Assembly (NCBI RefSeq): GCF_000463155.2
Contig: NZ_AWFZ01000017.1
Location: 186,001 to 250,000, forward strand
Reading direction: 5' to 3'
Origin: Siccibacter turicensis LMG 23730
GTDB taxonomy: Bacteria; Pseudomonadota; Gammaproteobacteria; Enterobacterales; Enterobacteriaceae
Length of the DNA stretch: 64,000 nucleotides
Positions 39,382 through 49,405 of the stretch are shown here, piece by piece (the first letter of the stretch is position 1; the number at the start of each line of letters is the position of its first letter). Position numbers and translations under genes: made by a program. Under the pieces are notes generated by a model, which saw nothing but the letters and a program-made list of their open reading frames with translations, ran no database searches and was not told where the DNA came from.

Positions 39382-40278
39382 ATGACAAATAAACAGACGG
39401 ACATTCAGGACCCCACTACCCAGTATTACACCGGTGAATTCCCCAAACAGAAGCAGCCAGCCCCAGGGGTACAGGCGAAAATGGAGCCGGTGCCTGACTG
39501 CGGCGAGAAAAGCTATGTTGGCAGCGGTCGCCTGGCGGGACGTAAAGCGCTGGTGACCGGCGGCGACTCCGGTATCGGTCGCGCAGCGGCGATTGCCTAT
39601 GCCCGTGAAGGCGCGGACGTGGTGCTGAACTATCTGCCGGATGAGCAGCAGGACGCGGATGAAGTGAAGGCTCTGATTGAAGAGGCCGGCCGCAAAGCAG
39701 TGCTGATCCCGGGCGACTTAAGCGATGAAACCTTTGCCCGTTCGCTGGTCCACCAGGCGATTGACGCGCTTGGCGGGCTGGACATTCTGGCGCTGGTGGC
39801 CGGGAAGCAGGTTGCGGTTGAAGACGTGGCGAACATCACCAGCGAGCAGTTTCAGAAGACCTACGCGGTGAACGTATTTTCGCTGTTCTGGGTCACCCAG
39901 GAAGCGCTGCCGCACCTGAAGCCGGGCGCGAGCATCATCACCACCTCGTCGATTCAGGCTTACCAGCCCAGCCCACACCTGCTGGACTACGCCTCCACCA
40001 AAGCGGCAATCCTTAACTACAGCCGCGGGCTGGCAAAACAGGTGGCGGAGAAAGGGATTCGCGTCAACGTCGTGGCACCGGGGCCGATCTGGACCGTGCT
40101 GCAGGTTGCCGGCGGTCAGCCGCAGGAGAAACTGCCGCAGTTTGGTCAGCAGACGCCGATGAAACGTGCCGGGCAGCCCGCCGAGCTGGCGGGGATTTAC
40201 GTCTATCTGGCAAGCCAGGAGTCGAGCTACGTCACCGCCGAAGTGCATGGCGTGACGGGCGGCGAACATCTGGCCTGA
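39382..40278 (+). CDS. yghA: NADP+-dependent aldehyde reductase YghA (SDR family)
   Basis: Short-chain dehydrogenase/reductase of 298 residues. The long N-terminal extension ([16 protein letters not shown]) typical of the YghA/YdaD group precedes the cofactor motif [10 protein letters not shown] near 57-67. The catalytic Ser is in [10 protein letters not shown] and the YxxxK motif is YASTK near 210. E. coli YghA has NADPH-dependent aldehyde and methylglyoxal reductase activity. It sits between the accessory insertion and exbD, as in E. coli. Confidence 0.95.
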   Translation: MTNKQTDIQDPTTQYYTGEFPKQKQPAPGVQAKMEPVPDCGEKSYVGSGRLAGRKALVTGGDSGIGRAAAIAYAREGADVVLNYLPDEQQDADEVKALIEEAGRKAVLIPGDLSDETFARSLVHQAIDALGGLDILALVAGKQVAVEDVANITSEQFQKTYAVNVFSLFWVTQEALPHLKPGASIITTSSIQAYQPSPHLLDYASTKAAILNYSRGLAKQVAEKGIRVNVVAPGPIWTVLQVAGGQPQEKLPQFGQQTPMKRAGQPAELAGIYVYLASQESSYVTAEVHGVTGGEHLA

Positions 40279-40297
40279 CGGCCTGAACGACGCCCAT

Positions 40298-40328
40298 AAA
40301 AAAACGCGGCCTGTGCGCCGCGTTTTTT
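40298..40328. terminator. yghA / exbD bidirectional terminator
   Basis: AAAAAACGCGGC-ctgtgc-GCCGCGTTTTTT between convergent yghA and exbD. Confidence 0.93.
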
Positions 40329-40341
40329 GTTGTTCTGGTGA

Positions 40342-40767
40342 CTACTGCGTTTTGGTCACTTCCTGCCCTACGAGGCCTATCTTGAGATAGCCCGCCTGAT
40401 GCAGGGTGTCCATCACGCTCATCATGGTTTCATAATCCACGGACTTATCGGCCCGGAAGAAGATGGTGGTGTCCTTTTTACCCTCGGTTAAGGCGTTGAG
40501 CGCGCTGACCATGGTGTCGCGGGTCACCGGATCGTTACCGATAAACATGGTTTTATCCGCTTTCACCGACAGGTAGACCGGCTTCTCTGGACGCGGCTGC
40601 GGCTGGCTGGAGGATGCAGGCAGATTCACTTTCACATCCACCGTCGCAAGCGGCGCGGCCACCATAAAGATAATCAGCAGAACCAGCATCACATCGATAA
40701 ACGGCGTGACGTTGATTTCGTGCATTTCGCCGTTATCGTCGAGATCTTCGTTAAGACGCATCGCCAT
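40342..40767 (-). CDS. exbD: TonB energising protein ExbD
   Basis: Inner-membrane proton-channel partner of ExbB and TonB. The 141-residue protein starts MAMRLNEDLDDNGEMHEINV and has one transmembrane helix (PFIDVMLVLLIIFMVAAP, residues about 22-40) containing the essential Asp25 in FIDVM, and a periplasmic domain. It follows exbB after six bases. Confidence 0.98.
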   Translation of the reverse strand: MAMRLNEDLDDNGEMHEINVTPFIDVMLVLLIIFMVAAPLATVDVKVNLPASSSQPQPRPEKPVYLSVKADKTMFIGNDPVTRDTMVSALNALTEGKKDTTIFFRADKSVDYETMMSVMDTLHQAGYLKIGLVGQEVTKTQ

Positions 40768-40773
40768 AGAGCA

Positions 40774-41508
40774 TCAACCTACTCGTAATTTTTGCGCGTT
40801 ACGCACCGGGTGTGCCGAGGAGCTGGCCTCAAGGTCGAGATCGCGGCTTTGCAGCAGCAGCACCTGAGCAGCAACGTCACCCAGCGCGGCTTTGTGGCCG
40901 CCAATCATGCGGGCGAAAATGTTATAGATGACTACCGCCGGAATAGCCGCCACCAGGCCAATCGCGGTCGCCAGCAGCGCTTCGGCGATACCGGGCGCCA
41001 CCACCGCAAGGTTAGTGGTCTGGGTCTGGGCGATGCCGATGAAGCTGTTCATGATCCCCCATACGGTGCCGAACAGGCCGACAAACGGCGAGATAGCCCC
41101 GATGGTGGCCAGATAGCCATTGCCGCGTCCCATGTGACGCCCTGCCGCCGCGACGCGACGCTCAAGACGGAAACCGGTACGCTCTTTGATGCCTTCGTTG
41201 TCCTCGCTGCCCGCTGACAGTTCGCGCTCGTTCTGCGCTTCGTTAATCAGCTGCGCGCTGAGGCTGCGGGCATGAAACGAGGCGGCCAGCTCGCGCGCTT
41301 CATCCAGAGAACGGGCGGAAGCCAGCTGCCGCTGCTCGCGCTTGAGGCGACGCTTCTGCGCCAGTAATTCCGCACTTTTGCTAAAGAAGATTGCCCAGGT
41401 GACAACCGACGCCAGAATCAGGCCAATCATCACCATCTTCACAACGATGTCGGCATGATGATACATACCCCAGACGGAGAGATCCGTCTGCATCAAATTA
41501 TTACCCAC
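40774..41508 (-). CDS. exbB: TonB energising protein ExbB
   Basis: Three-helix inner-membrane protein forming the pentameric channel that powers TonB. The 244-residue length equals E. coli ExbB when the GTG at 41508 is used ([20 protein letters not shown]), with GGAG 7 bases upstream. TM1 is about 16-40; TM2/TM3 are the [15 protein letters not shown] and [19 protein letters not shown] segments with the conserved Thr and Glu. A Fur-like site lies upstream, and metC diverges. Confidence 0.97.
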   Translation of the reverse strand: MGNNLMQTDLSVWGMYHHADIVVKMVMIGLILASVVTWAIFFSKSAELLAQKRRLKREQRQLASARSLDEARELAASFHARSLSAQLINEAQNERELSAGSEDNEGIKERTGFRLERRVAAAGRHMGRGNGYLATIGAISPFVGLFGTVWGIMNSFIGIAQTQTTNLAVVAPGIAEALLATAIGLVAAIPAVVIYNIFARMIGGHKAALGDVAAQVLLLQSRDLDLEASSSAHPVRNAQKLRVG

Positions 41509-41571
41509 TCTGCATCTCCAGAACGAAATTAGACAAATTCTGCGCGTAATCATATCAAAATGACGTCGAAT

Positions 41572-41594
41572 TGATAGTCGTTCTCATTAGTATT
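41572..41594 (-). promoter_or_regulatory. Fur-box-like operator upstream of exbBD
   Basis: TGATAGTCGTTCTCATTAG around 41572-41590 is close to the classic GATAATCGTTCTCATT form of the Fur operator. It lies 64-86 bases upstream of the exbB start, in the exbB-metC divergent region. exbB is iron-regulated by Fur in E. coli. Confidence 0.65.
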
Positions 41595-41753
41595 TGCAGT
41601 GAACACCCCTTTCAATCCGCTTTCCCTGCGCTTACGCAGGAAAGTTGCTGCGCAGATGAATTAATGCACAACCTGAAAATCACGCTGTCGCCTGGCGCGC
41701 TATCGGTGATAAGGTATGTCTGGACATCCAGATTGCTAAACAGGACCCGCATC

Positions 41754-42941
41754 ATGAGCAACAGACGTATCGAAACCACCCTGATTTCAGCCGGGCGCCG
41801 GACGCGTTTTACGCAGGGTTCGGTGAACAGCGTGATTCAGCGCGCCTCGTCGCTGGTGTTCGATAGCGTCGAGGCCAAAAAGCACGCCACCGCCAACCGG
41901 GCGGCAGGCGAACTGTTTTACGGTCGCCGCGGGACGCTCACCCACTTCGCGCTACAGGAGGCGATGTGCGAGCTGGAAGGGGGCGCGGGCTGTGCGCTGT
42001 TCCCGTGCGGCGCCGCGGCGGTGGCAAACACCATTCTGGCGTTTGTTGAACAGGGCGATCATATTCTGATGCCGAACACCGCCTATGAGCCAAGCCAGGA
42101 CTTTTGCACCAAAATCCTCACCCGGATGGGCGTCACCACCGGCTGGTTCGATCCGCTTATCGGGGCGGATATCGCCGCGCTGATCCAGCCCAACACGCGG
42201 GTGGTGTTTCTGGAATCCCCCGGCTCCATCACGATGGAGGTTCACGACGTGCCGGCGATCGTCGCGGCGGTACGCGCGACGGCACCGGAGGCGGTTATCA
42301 TCATGGATAACACCTGGGCGGCGGGCATCCTGTTTAAAGCGCTGGATTTCGGCGTGGATATCTCAGTGCAGGCCGGGACCAAATACCTGGTGGGCCACTC
42401 GGACGCCATGATTGGCACCGCGGTGGCCAATGCGCGCTGCTGGGATCAGCTGCGCGAGAACGCCTACCTGATGGGGCAGATGGTGGATGCTGACACCGCC
42501 TATGTCACCAGCCGTGGGCTGCGTACCCTGGCATTGCGCCTGCGCCAGCATCAGGAGAGCAGCGTGCGCATTGCCAGCTGGCTGGCGGAGCATCCGCTCG
42601 TGGCGCGGGTGAATCACCCGGCGCTGCCCGGCAGCAAGGGCCACGCGTTCTGGAAGCGCGACTTTACCGGCAGCTGTGGGCTGTTCTCGTTTGTGCTGAC
42701 CAAACGCCTGAGCGAGCGCGAGTTCGCCCACTTTCTCGATAACTTCAGCCACTTTGCGATGGCCTACTCCTGGGGCGGCTTTGAGTCGCTGATCCTCGCC
42801 AACCAACCCGAAGAAATAGCCGCTATCCGTCCGGGTGCCGGAGTGGACTTTACCGGCACCCTGGTTCGGCTGCACATTGGTTTAGAAAACGTTGAAGATT
42901 TACTCGCGGATTTAGCAGCGGGACTTGAGCGAATTGTGTAA
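41754..42941 (+). CDS. metC: Cystathionine beta-lyase
   Basis: PLP enzyme cleaving cystathionine to homocysteine, pyruvate and ammonia in methionine synthesis. The 395-residue length equals E. coli MetC from the ATG at 41754 ([15 protein letters not shown]); earlier in-frame starts are not needed. The PLP lysine is in [12 protein letters not shown] near 210, with YGRRGT and FESLI also visible. Divergent from exbB as in E. coli. Confidence 0.97.
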   Translation: MSNRRIETTLISAGRRTRFTQGSVNSVIQRASSLVFDSVEAKKHATANRAAGELFYGRRGTLTHFALQEAMCELEGGAGCALFPCGAAAVANTILAFVEQGDHILMPNTAYEPSQDFCTKILTRMGVTTGWFDPLIGADIAALIQPNTRVVFLESPGSITMEVHDVPAIVAAVRATAPEAVIIMDNTWAAGILFKALDFGVDISVQAGTKYLVGHSDAMIGTAVANARCWDQLRENAYLMGQMVDADTAYVTSRGLRTLALRLRQHQESSVRIASWLAEHPLVARVNHPALPGSKGHAFWKRDFTGSCGLFSFVLTKRLSEREFAHFLDNFSHFAMAYSWGGFESLILANQPEEIAAIRPGAGVDFTGTLVRLHIGLENVEDLLADLAAGLERIV

Positions 42942-43067
42942 AGTTGCCTGTGAAAAAATAAACCGATCAATTCCATAAAAAAGTTACGGTTTGTGACGCC
43001 GCGGAGCAAGATGTGCCGGGGCGTTCAGGGTATAATAGCTGTCTTACGCTGTTCCACAGGACCTCCC

Positions 43068-43727
43068 ATGGCTGTAATTGAGAATATTATCGCTGCGCTC
43101 TGGCATCACGATTTTGCCGCGCTGGCGGACCCGCATATTGTTGGCATTGTCTATTGCGTCATGTTCGCCACGCTGTTCCTGGAAAATGGCCTGCTGCCGG
43201 CCTCGTTCTTACCTGGCGATAGCCTGCTGCTGCTGGCGGGTGCGCTGATTGCGCGTGGAGTGATGGATTTCGTACCAACCGTGGTGATCCTCACCTCGGC
43301 GGCGAGTCTCGGATGCTGGTTTAGCTACCTGCAAGGGCGCTGGCTCGGCAACACCCGGGTGGTGAAAGGCTGGCTGGCGCAGCTGCCGGCTAAATACCAC
43401 CAGCGCGCGACCTGCATGTTTGACCGTCACGGGCTGCTGGCCCTGTTGGCGGGCCGCTTCCTGGCGTTCGTTCGTACCCTGCTGCCAACGCTTGCCGGTA
43501 TCTCCGGGCTGTCTAACCGCCGCTTCCAGCTGTTCAACTGGCTGAGCGGGCTGCTGTGGGTTGGCGGCGTGTCAGGCCTCGGCTATGCCCTGAGCATGAT
43601 CCCCTTCGTAAAACGTCATGAAGATCAGGTGATGACGTTTCTGATGATCCTGCCGGTGTTCCTGCTGCTGGCCGGGCTGTGCGGCACGCTGTTTGTGGTA
43701 ATCAAAAAGCGCTTCGCCTCAAAGTAA
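43068..43727 (+). CDS. yghB: DedA-family inner-membrane protein YghB
   Basis: DedA-family membrane protein of 219 residues (equal to E. coli). E. coli YghB and YqjA are partly redundant in cell division, envelope homeostasis and the proton-motive force. The [15 protein letters not shown]-type DedA signature is present ([20 protein letters not shown]), as is [12 protein letters not shown]. The ATG at 43068 follows ACAGGACC. It converges closely on yqhC, with stops 8 bases apart. Confidence 0.96.
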   Translation: MAVIENIIAALWHHDFAALADPHIVGIVYCVMFATLFLENGLLPASFLPGDSLLLLAGALIARGVMDFVPTVVILTSAASLGCWFSYLQGRWLGNTRVVKGWLAQLPAKYHQRATCMFDRHGLLALLAGRFLAFVRTLLPTLAGISGLSNRRFQLFNWLSGLLWVGGVSGLGYALSMIPFVKRHEDQVMTFLMILPVFLLLAGLCGTLFVVIKKRFASK

Positions 43728-43735
43728 TCCCTTTC

Positions 43736-44665
43736 TCAGGGGCGCGCCGCGAGCGGCGCCCCGCCCTCTCCCTGCGGTAACGTGCGCATCCGCGCCGCAT
43801 CCTCGCCCGGCGTCACGCCGAAGTAGCGCTTAAATTCCCGGCTGAACTGCGAGGCGCTTTCATAACCTACCCGTATGGCTGCGGTGCTGGCTTTAACGCC
43901 GTCGTGCAGCATCATGATGCGCGCTTTATGCAGGCGATAGCTCTTGAGGTACTGAAGCGGCGAGGTGCTGGTAATCGACTTAAAGTTGTGGTGAAACGCC
44001 GACACGCTCATGTTCGCTTCTGCCGCCAGCTGGTCAACGCTGAGGTTTTCCGTGTACTGGGTTTCAATACGCTTCAGCACCCGGCTTATCAGGCTGAAGT
44101 GGGTCTGGCGGCTTACCAGCGCCAGCAGCGCGCCGCCGCGCGGCCCGGTCAGCACGTGGTAGAGAATTTCCCGCACGATATGCCGCCCGAGAATACGGGC
44201 ATCAAGCGGGCGGGCCATCACATCTAATAGCCGCTCGGCGGCGCACAGGATCTCCTCCGACAGCGTGGCGGAGTTAATACCGCTGCTCGACGCGCCGGGT
44301 TGAAAGCGCGCGTCCTCGCCAATGTCCATCAGCAGGATTTGCAGCTGCAGCATATCAATGTTGATGCGCAGACCGGCCAGCGGCGCATCCGGCGTGGCGG
44401 TGGTTTCGCACTCGAACGGCAGCGGCACCGTCAACAGCAGGTATTCGTTAGCGTCGTAGCGGAATACCCGATTGTTGAGGTATCCGGTCTTCTGCCCAGA
44501 AAAGAGAAAAACGATACCCGGCTGATACATCACCGGCGTGCGGGGACAGGGCTGAGTACCGTAGAGCAGCTCCACGTCAGGCAGGCCCTCAATCGGCATT
44601 TTATGGTTCTGTTTCAGCTGGTTAACTTTTTCAGTCAGCAGCTGGCATATCTCATGACGGTTCAC
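43736..44665 (-). CDS. yqhC: AraC-family activator of yqhD-dkgA
   Basis: Activator of yqhD and dkgA in response to reactive aldehydes. The AraC-type domain is at the C-terminus ([20 protein letters not shown], then [20 protein letters not shown]). The N-terminal AraC_N-like part includes the [13 protein letters not shown] segment. The GTG at 44665 gives 309 residues starting [10 protein letters not shown], the E. coli N-terminus; a longer reading frame up to 44839 has no homologous sequence. It diverges from its target yqhD. Confidence 0.94.
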   Translation of the reverse strand: MNRHEICQLLTEKVNQLKQNHKMPIEGLPDVELLYGTQPCPRTPVMYQPGIVFLFSGQKTGYLNNRVFRYDANEYLLLTVPLPFECETTATPDAPLAGLRINIDMLQLQILLMDIGEDARFQPGASSSGINSATLSEEILCAAERLLDVMARPLDARILGRHIVREILYHVLTGPRGGALLALVSRQTHFSLISRVLKRIETQYTENLSVDQLAAEANMSVSAFHHNFKSITSTSPLQYLKSYRLHKARIMMLHDGVKASTAAIRVGYESASQFSREFKRYFGVTPGEDAARMRTLPQGEGGAPLAARP

Positions 44666-44859
44666 GGCCTGCGTACTCCGGGGTGGCTTGCTCAGAGCGT
44701 CATTGTGCGTAAAAGCGTGCTGTTCCTCCACTGCTTTAGAGAAATGGGCAAGATAACGGCAGGAATGTGCATTGAGCGCCTGCCGCCAGGCGCCCACAAT
44801 GAACCACATCGGGCAGCCGCTGGCTGTCTTCCGTTCCACTCATTTTTGGGAAGCGAACC

Positions 44860-46023
44860 ATGAACAACTTTACCCTTCATACCCCCACCCGCATTCTGTT
44901 TGGCAACGGCGCTATCGGTGAACTCCGTGCTCAGATCCCGGCGGACGCCCGCGTGCTGGTCACCTGGGGCGGCGGCAGCGTCAAATCCACCGGCGTGCTG
45001 GACCAGGTGTTCTCCGCACTACAGGGGCTGGACGTGCTGGATTTCGGCGGCATCGAGCCTAACCCCTCCTATGAAACCCTGATGAAAGCGGTCGACATCG
45101 CACGCAAAGAAAAGGTGACCTATCTGCTGGCGGTCGGCGGCGGCTCGGTGCTCGATGGCACCAAGTTCATCGCCGCGGCGGCGCACTATCCGCAGGATAT
45201 CGACCCGTGGAACATCCTGGAAACCTCCGGCAGCGAGATAAAAAGCGCCATTCCGATGGGCTCGGTTCTGACGCTGCCGGCGACCGGCTCCGAATCCAAC
45301 AAAGGCGCGGTCATCTCGCGCCGCGCCACCGGCGACAAGCAGGCGTTCCACTCCCCGTTCGTTCAGCCGGAGTTTGCCGTGCTGGATCCGGTCTACACCT
45401 ACACGCTGCCGCCGCGTCAGGTGGCGAACGGCGTGGTGGATGCCTTTGTGCACACCGTTGAGCAGTACGTCACCTGGCCGGTGAACGGCAAAATCCAGGA
45501 TCGCTTCGCCGAAGGCATCCTGCTGACCCTTATCGAAGAGGGCCCGAAAGCGCTGAAAGAGCCGGAAAACTACGACGTGCGCGCCAACGTCATGTGGGCC
45601 GCGACCCAGGCGTTGAACGGCCTGATTGGCGCGGGCGTCCCGCAGGACTGGGCAACCCATATGCTGGGCCACGAGCTGACCGCGATGCACGGTCTGGATC
45701 ACGCCCAGACGCTGGCGATTGTGCTGCCTGCGCTGTGGAACGAGAAGCGCGACGTTAAGCGCGAGAAGCTGTTGCAGTACGCCGAACGCGTCTGGGGCAT
45801 TACCACCGGCTCTGACGACGAGCGTATCGATGCCGCTATCGCTGCAACGCGCGACTTCTTCGAGCAGATGGGCGCCCCAACCCGCCTCTCTGCCTACGGT
45901 CTGGACGGCAGCTCCATTCCGGCGCTGATTGCCAAGCTGGAAGAGCACGGCATGACCGCGCTGGGCGAGCATAAGGACATCACGCTCGACGTCAGCCGTC
46001 GCATCTACGAAGCCGCAGTATAA
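44860..46023 (+). CDS. yqhD: NADPH-dependent aldehyde/alcohol dehydrogenase YqhD
   Basis: Iron-type (group III) alcohol dehydrogenase family enzyme of 387 residues that reduces a broad range of aldehydes. The cofactor loop GGGSVLDGTK lies near 94-103. Metal ligands are Asp194 and His198 (DAFVHTVEQ) and two further His in HMLGHELTAMHGLDHAQT near 267-281. It is activated by the divergent YqhC and followed by dkgA. Confidence 0.97.
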   Translation: MNNFTLHTPTRILFGNGAIGELRAQIPADARVLVTWGGGSVKSTGVLDQVFSALQGLDVLDFGGIEPNPSYETLMKAVDIARKEKVTYLLAVGGGSVLDGTKFIAAAAHYPQDIDPWNILETSGSEIKSAIPMGSVLTLPATGSESNKGAVISRRATGDKQAFHSPFVQPEFAVLDPVYTYTLPPRQVANGVVDAFVHTVEQYVTWPVNGKIQDRFAEGILLTLIEEGPKALKEPENYDVRANVMWAATQALNGLIGAGVPQDWATHMLGHELTAMHGLDHAQTLAIVLPALWNEKRDVKREKLLQYAERVWGITTGSDDERIDAAIAATRDFFEQMGAPTRLSAYGLDGSSIPALIAKLEEHGMTALGEHKDITLDVSRRIYEAAV

Positions 46024-46129
46024 GCGTTTTTTATCGCTGGCCTTTCGTTTTTGGGCTTTTCGTCCAGACTTAAGTCACGCAACTTTCACCGGGGCGCGCC
46101 CCGGTGTGTTATCCGATAAGGAGGTACGA

Positions 46130-46957
46130 ATGGCAAATCCAACCGTAATCAAGCTCAATGATGGCAACGTCATGCCGCAACTGGGACTCGGTGTCTGGAA
46201 AGCCGGTAACGACGAAGTGGTCACTGCGATCCACAAAGCGCTCGACATCGGCTATCGCTCTATTGATACCGCTGCGGCTTATAAAAATGAAGAGGGTGTC
46301 GGCAAGGCGTTACAGAGTGCAGGCATCGCCCGCGATGAGCTGTTTATCACCACCAAGCTGTGGAACGACGATCAGCAGCGGCCCCATCAGGCACTCGAAG
46401 AGAGCCTCAATAAGCTTCAGCTCGACTACGTCGATCTTTATCTGATGCACTGGCCAGTTCCGGCTATCGACCATTACGTCGAGGCCTGGAAAGGCATGAT
46501 TGAGCTTCAGCAGAAAGGGTTGGTGAAGAGCATCGGGGTGTGTAACTTCCAGGTGCATCACCTGCAACGCATCATCGATGAAACCGGTGTGGCGCCGGTG
46601 ATTAACCAGATTGAGCTGCACCCGCTGCTTCAGCAGCGCCAGCTTCACGCCTGGAATGCGACCCATAAAATTCAGACCGAGTCCTGGAGCCCGCTGGCGC
46701 AAGGCGGCGAAGGGGTCTTCGATCAGAAGGCGATTCGTACGCTGGCCGATAAATACGGCAAAACGCCGGCGCAGATTGTGATCCGCTGGCATCTCGACAG
46801 CGGCCTGGTGGTGATCCCGAAATCCGTCACCCCGTCGCGCATCGCGGAAAACTTTGACGTGTGGGACTTCCGTCTCGATAAAGACGAGCTGAGCGAAATT
46901 GCGAAGCTCGATCAGGGGAAACGCCTGGGACCAGACCCTGACGTCTTCGGCGGCTAA
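46130..46957 (+). CDS. dkgA: 2,5-diketo-D-gluconate / methylglyoxal reductase DkgA
   Basis: Aldo/keto reductase of 275 residues (equal to E. coli) that reduces methylglyoxal and 2,5-diketogluconate with NADPH. Catalytic tetrad: Asp and Tyr in SIDTAAAYKNE, Lys in ITTKLWN, His in LMHWPVP. The ATG at 46130 follows AAGGAGG. It is cotranscribed with yqhD, 106 bases on; the GC hairpin in that gap (GGGGCGCGCCCC) may reduce its expression. Confidence 0.97.
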   Translation: MANPTVIKLNDGNVMPQLGLGVWKAGNDEVVTAIHKALDIGYRSIDTAAAYKNEEGVGKALQSAGIARDELFITTKLWNDDQQRPHQALEESLNKLQLDYVDLYLMHWPVPAIDHYVEAWKGMIELQQKGLVKSIGVCNFQVHHLQRIIDETGVAPVINQIELHPLLQQRQLHAWNATHKIQTESWSPLAQGGEGVFDQKAIRTLADKYGKTPAQIVIRWHLDSGLVVIPKSVTPSRIAENFDVWDFRLDKDELSEIAKLDQGKRLGPDPDVFGG

Positions 46958-46975
46958 TCTCTCCCCTGCCCCTTG

Positions 46976-46999
46976 TCCCTCTCCTTCCCGGGAGAGGGA
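46976..46999. repeat. CTCTCC-type extragenic palindrome, copy 2
   Basis: TCCCTCTCC-ttcccg-GGAGAGGGA between convergent dkgA and ygiQ. Same core as the copies at 12365 and 49373. Confidence 0.7.
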
Positions 47000-47056
47000 C
47001 ATCCCCACTCTGGCGTGCAGCCTGCCACTGGCCTTCTTCTCTCCCTGACAGTAAGC

Positions 47057-49213
47057 CTACGTCGCGTTACGCTTTATCCCTTTTTTTAAGGTCTGGCGCT
47101 GGTGCGTGGCCGCCGTATGCTGCGTCAGCCCAGGACGCGTATTGCGTGCCTGTCGTCTCGCCTCGCGCATCTCATCCAGCGTCGGCGCAGGCACCAGACA
47201 GTCGCGGCGCGAGCCGATCAGGTGCTTTTTCCCCATCGTCTCCAGGGCCTCGCGGATCAGCGGCCAGTTGGCCGGATCGTGATAGCGCAGCAGCGCCTTG
47301 TGCAGCCGACGCTGGCGTTCACCGCGCGGTACCACGACCTCCTCACTTTTGTAGTCGATTTTGCCGAGCGGATTTTTGCCGGTGTAATACATGGTGGTGG
47401 CGTTGGCGAGCGGCGACGGGTAGAAGTTCTGCACCTGATCCAGACGGAAGCGATGCTGTTTCAGCCACAGCGCCAGATTGATCATATCCTCGTCACGGGT
47501 GCCGGGATGCGCCGAGATAAAGTACGGGATCAGATACTGCTCTTTCCCCGCCTGGCGCGAATAGGTGTCAAACAGCTCCTTGAAGCGGTGATAGCTGCCC
47601 ATGCCCGGCTTCATCATTTTCGCCAGCGGCCCGGCTTCGGTATGCTCCGGCGCAATCTTCAGGTAGCCGCCAACGTGGTGCGACGCCAGCTCTTTGATGT
47701 AGCGCGGATCGGCTATCGCGAGGTCATAGCGCACCCCGGAAGCAATAAGGATCTTTTTGATGCCCTTCAGCGTTCTGGCCCGCCGATAGAGATCGATCGT
47801 CGGCTGGTGGTTGGTGTCCATATGCGGGCAGATCTCAGGGTAAACGCACGACAGGCGGCGACAGGTCTGCTCGGCGCGCGGTGAGGTGCAGCGCAGCATG
47901 TACATATTGGCGGTCGGCCCGCCAAGATCGGAGATGATGCCGGTGAATCCCGGCACCGCGTCGCGGATCGCTTCGATCTCGTTGATGATGGAGTCTTCGG
48001 AGCGGCTCTGGATAATGCGCCCTTCGTGCTCGGTAATGGAGCAGAACGCACACCCGCCGAAGCAGCCGCGCATGATGTTCACCGAAAAACGGATCATCTC
48101 CCAGGCCGGAATACGGCTCTCGCCATACGAGGGATGCGGTACGCGCTGGTACGGCAGGGCAAACACGCTGTCCATCTCTTCGGTCGAGAGCGGAATGGCC
48201 GGCGGGTTAATCCAGACATAGCGGTCGCCATGCTTCTGAAGCAGCGCCCGGGCGCAGCCGGGGTTGGTTTCATGGTGCAGGATGCGCGAGGCGTGCGCAT
48301 ACATCACCTTATCGCCCTTCACTTTTTCCCAGGACGGCAGCAGGACGTAGGTTTTCTCCCACGGCTTCGGGCGCGGCGGCTGCACCGTTACCGCTTTCGC
48401 CGCGTCTTTTTCCGGTTTATTGCCGTCGGCGCAGGGCAGATCGTCGCCGTACGGGTGCGGGATAGGATCGATACGGCCCGGGGTATCGAGCCGGGTGGAG
48501 TCCACCCCGGACCAGCCCGGCAGCGCCTGTTTCACCACGATTGCGGTGTTGCGCACTTCGCGGATCTGGTCGATGGTCTCCCCCTGCGCCAGACGGTGCG
48601 CCACTTCCACCAGCGGACGCTCGCCGTTGCCGAAAATCAGCATATCCGCTTTAGCATCGATCAGAATTGAACGGCGCACCGTATCGGACCAGTAATCGTA
48701 GTGCGCGGTGCGGCGCAGGCTGGCTTCGATCCCCCCTAAGATCACCGGTACGTCGCGCCACGCCTCTTTACACCGCTGGGTGTAGGCCAGCGACGCGCGG
48801 TCCGGGCGCTTGCCCGCCACGTTGTCGGGGGTGTAGGCATCGTCATGACGCAGCTTACGGTCGGCGGTGTAGCGGTTGATCATGGAGTCCATATTCCCGG
48901 CGGTGACGCCGAAAAACAGGTTCGGCTTGCCGAGGCGCATGAAGTCCGCTTTGCTCTGCCAGTCCGGCTGGGCAATGATGCCGACGCGGAAGCCCTGCGC
49001 CTCCAGCATCCGGCCGCAGATCGCCATCCCGAAGCTGGGGTGATCGACGTAGGCATCGCCGGTGACGAGAATAATGTCGCAGCTGTCCCAGCCCAGGCTG
49101 TCCATCTCTTCACGCGACATGGGCAAAAACGGCGCCGGACCAAAACAGGCCGCCCAGTACTGGGGCCAGGAGAAGAGGTCGCGGTCGGGCTGGATCAAAC
49201 TGAGGGTGCTCAT
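47057..49213 (-). CDS. ygiQ: Radical SAM protein YgiQ
   Basis: Large radical-SAM protein of 718 residues, UPF0313 family. The N-terminal cobalamin-binding-like part contains [17 protein letters not shown]. The 4Fe-4S motif CxxxCxxC is at [17 protein letters not shown] near 372-388. The C-terminal tail is basic and low in order. Substrate not established to my knowledge. It converges on dkgA. Confidence 0.95.
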   Translation of the reverse strand: MSTLSLIQPDRDLFSWPQYWAACFGPAPFLPMSREEMDSLGWDSCDIILVTGDAYVDHPSFGMAICGRMLEAQGFRVGIIAQPDWQSKADFMRLGKPNLFFGVTAGNMDSMINRYTADRKLRHDDAYTPDNVAGKRPDRASLAYTQRCKEAWRDVPVILGGIEASLRRTAHYDYWSDTVRRSILIDAKADMLIFGNGERPLVEVAHRLAQGETIDQIREVRNTAIVVKQALPGWSGVDSTRLDTPGRIDPIPHPYGDDLPCADGNKPEKDAAKAVTVQPPRPKPWEKTYVLLPSWEKVKGDKVMYAHASRILHHETNPGCARALLQKHGDRYVWINPPAIPLSTEEMDSVFALPYQRVPHPSYGESRIPAWEMIRFSVNIMRGCFGGCAFCSITEHEGRIIQSRSEDSIINEIEAIRDAVPGFTGIISDLGGPTANMYMLRCTSPRAEQTCRRLSCVYPEICPHMDTNHQPTIDLYRRARTLKGIKKILIASGVRYDLAIADPRYIKELASHHVGGYLKIAPEHTEAGPLAKMMKPGMGSYHRFKELFDTYSRQAGKEQYLIPYFISAHPGTRDEDMINLALWLKQHRFRLDQVQNFYPSPLANATTMYYTGKNPLGKIDYKSEEVVVPRGERQRRLHKALLRYHDPANWPLIREALETMGKKHLIGSRRDCLVPAPTLDEMREARRQARNTRPGLTQHTAATHQRQTLKKGIKRNAT

Positions 49214-49372
49214 AGGGGTTCCGGGAGGGTAGCAAAGTGCGCAAAAGGGCGGCGATTATACGCCGTAAAACACTATAAAAAGAAGGGATATTGTGCGGAT
49301 TCGGGGGCACGCGCAGGCCCGGGCTGCGACGACGGCGAAAGAAACAGGCGGGAGGCGGGTGTGAAAGTGCGG

Positions 49373-49396
49373 CACCCTCTCCTGGCGGAGAGGGTG
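49373..49396. repeat. CTCTCC-type extragenic palindrome, copy 3
   Basis: CACCCTCTCC-tggc-GGAGAGGGTG, nine bases beyond the ftsP stop. Same family as the copies at 12365 and 46976. Confidence 0.7.
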
Positions 49397-49405
49397 AACA
49401 GCGGG

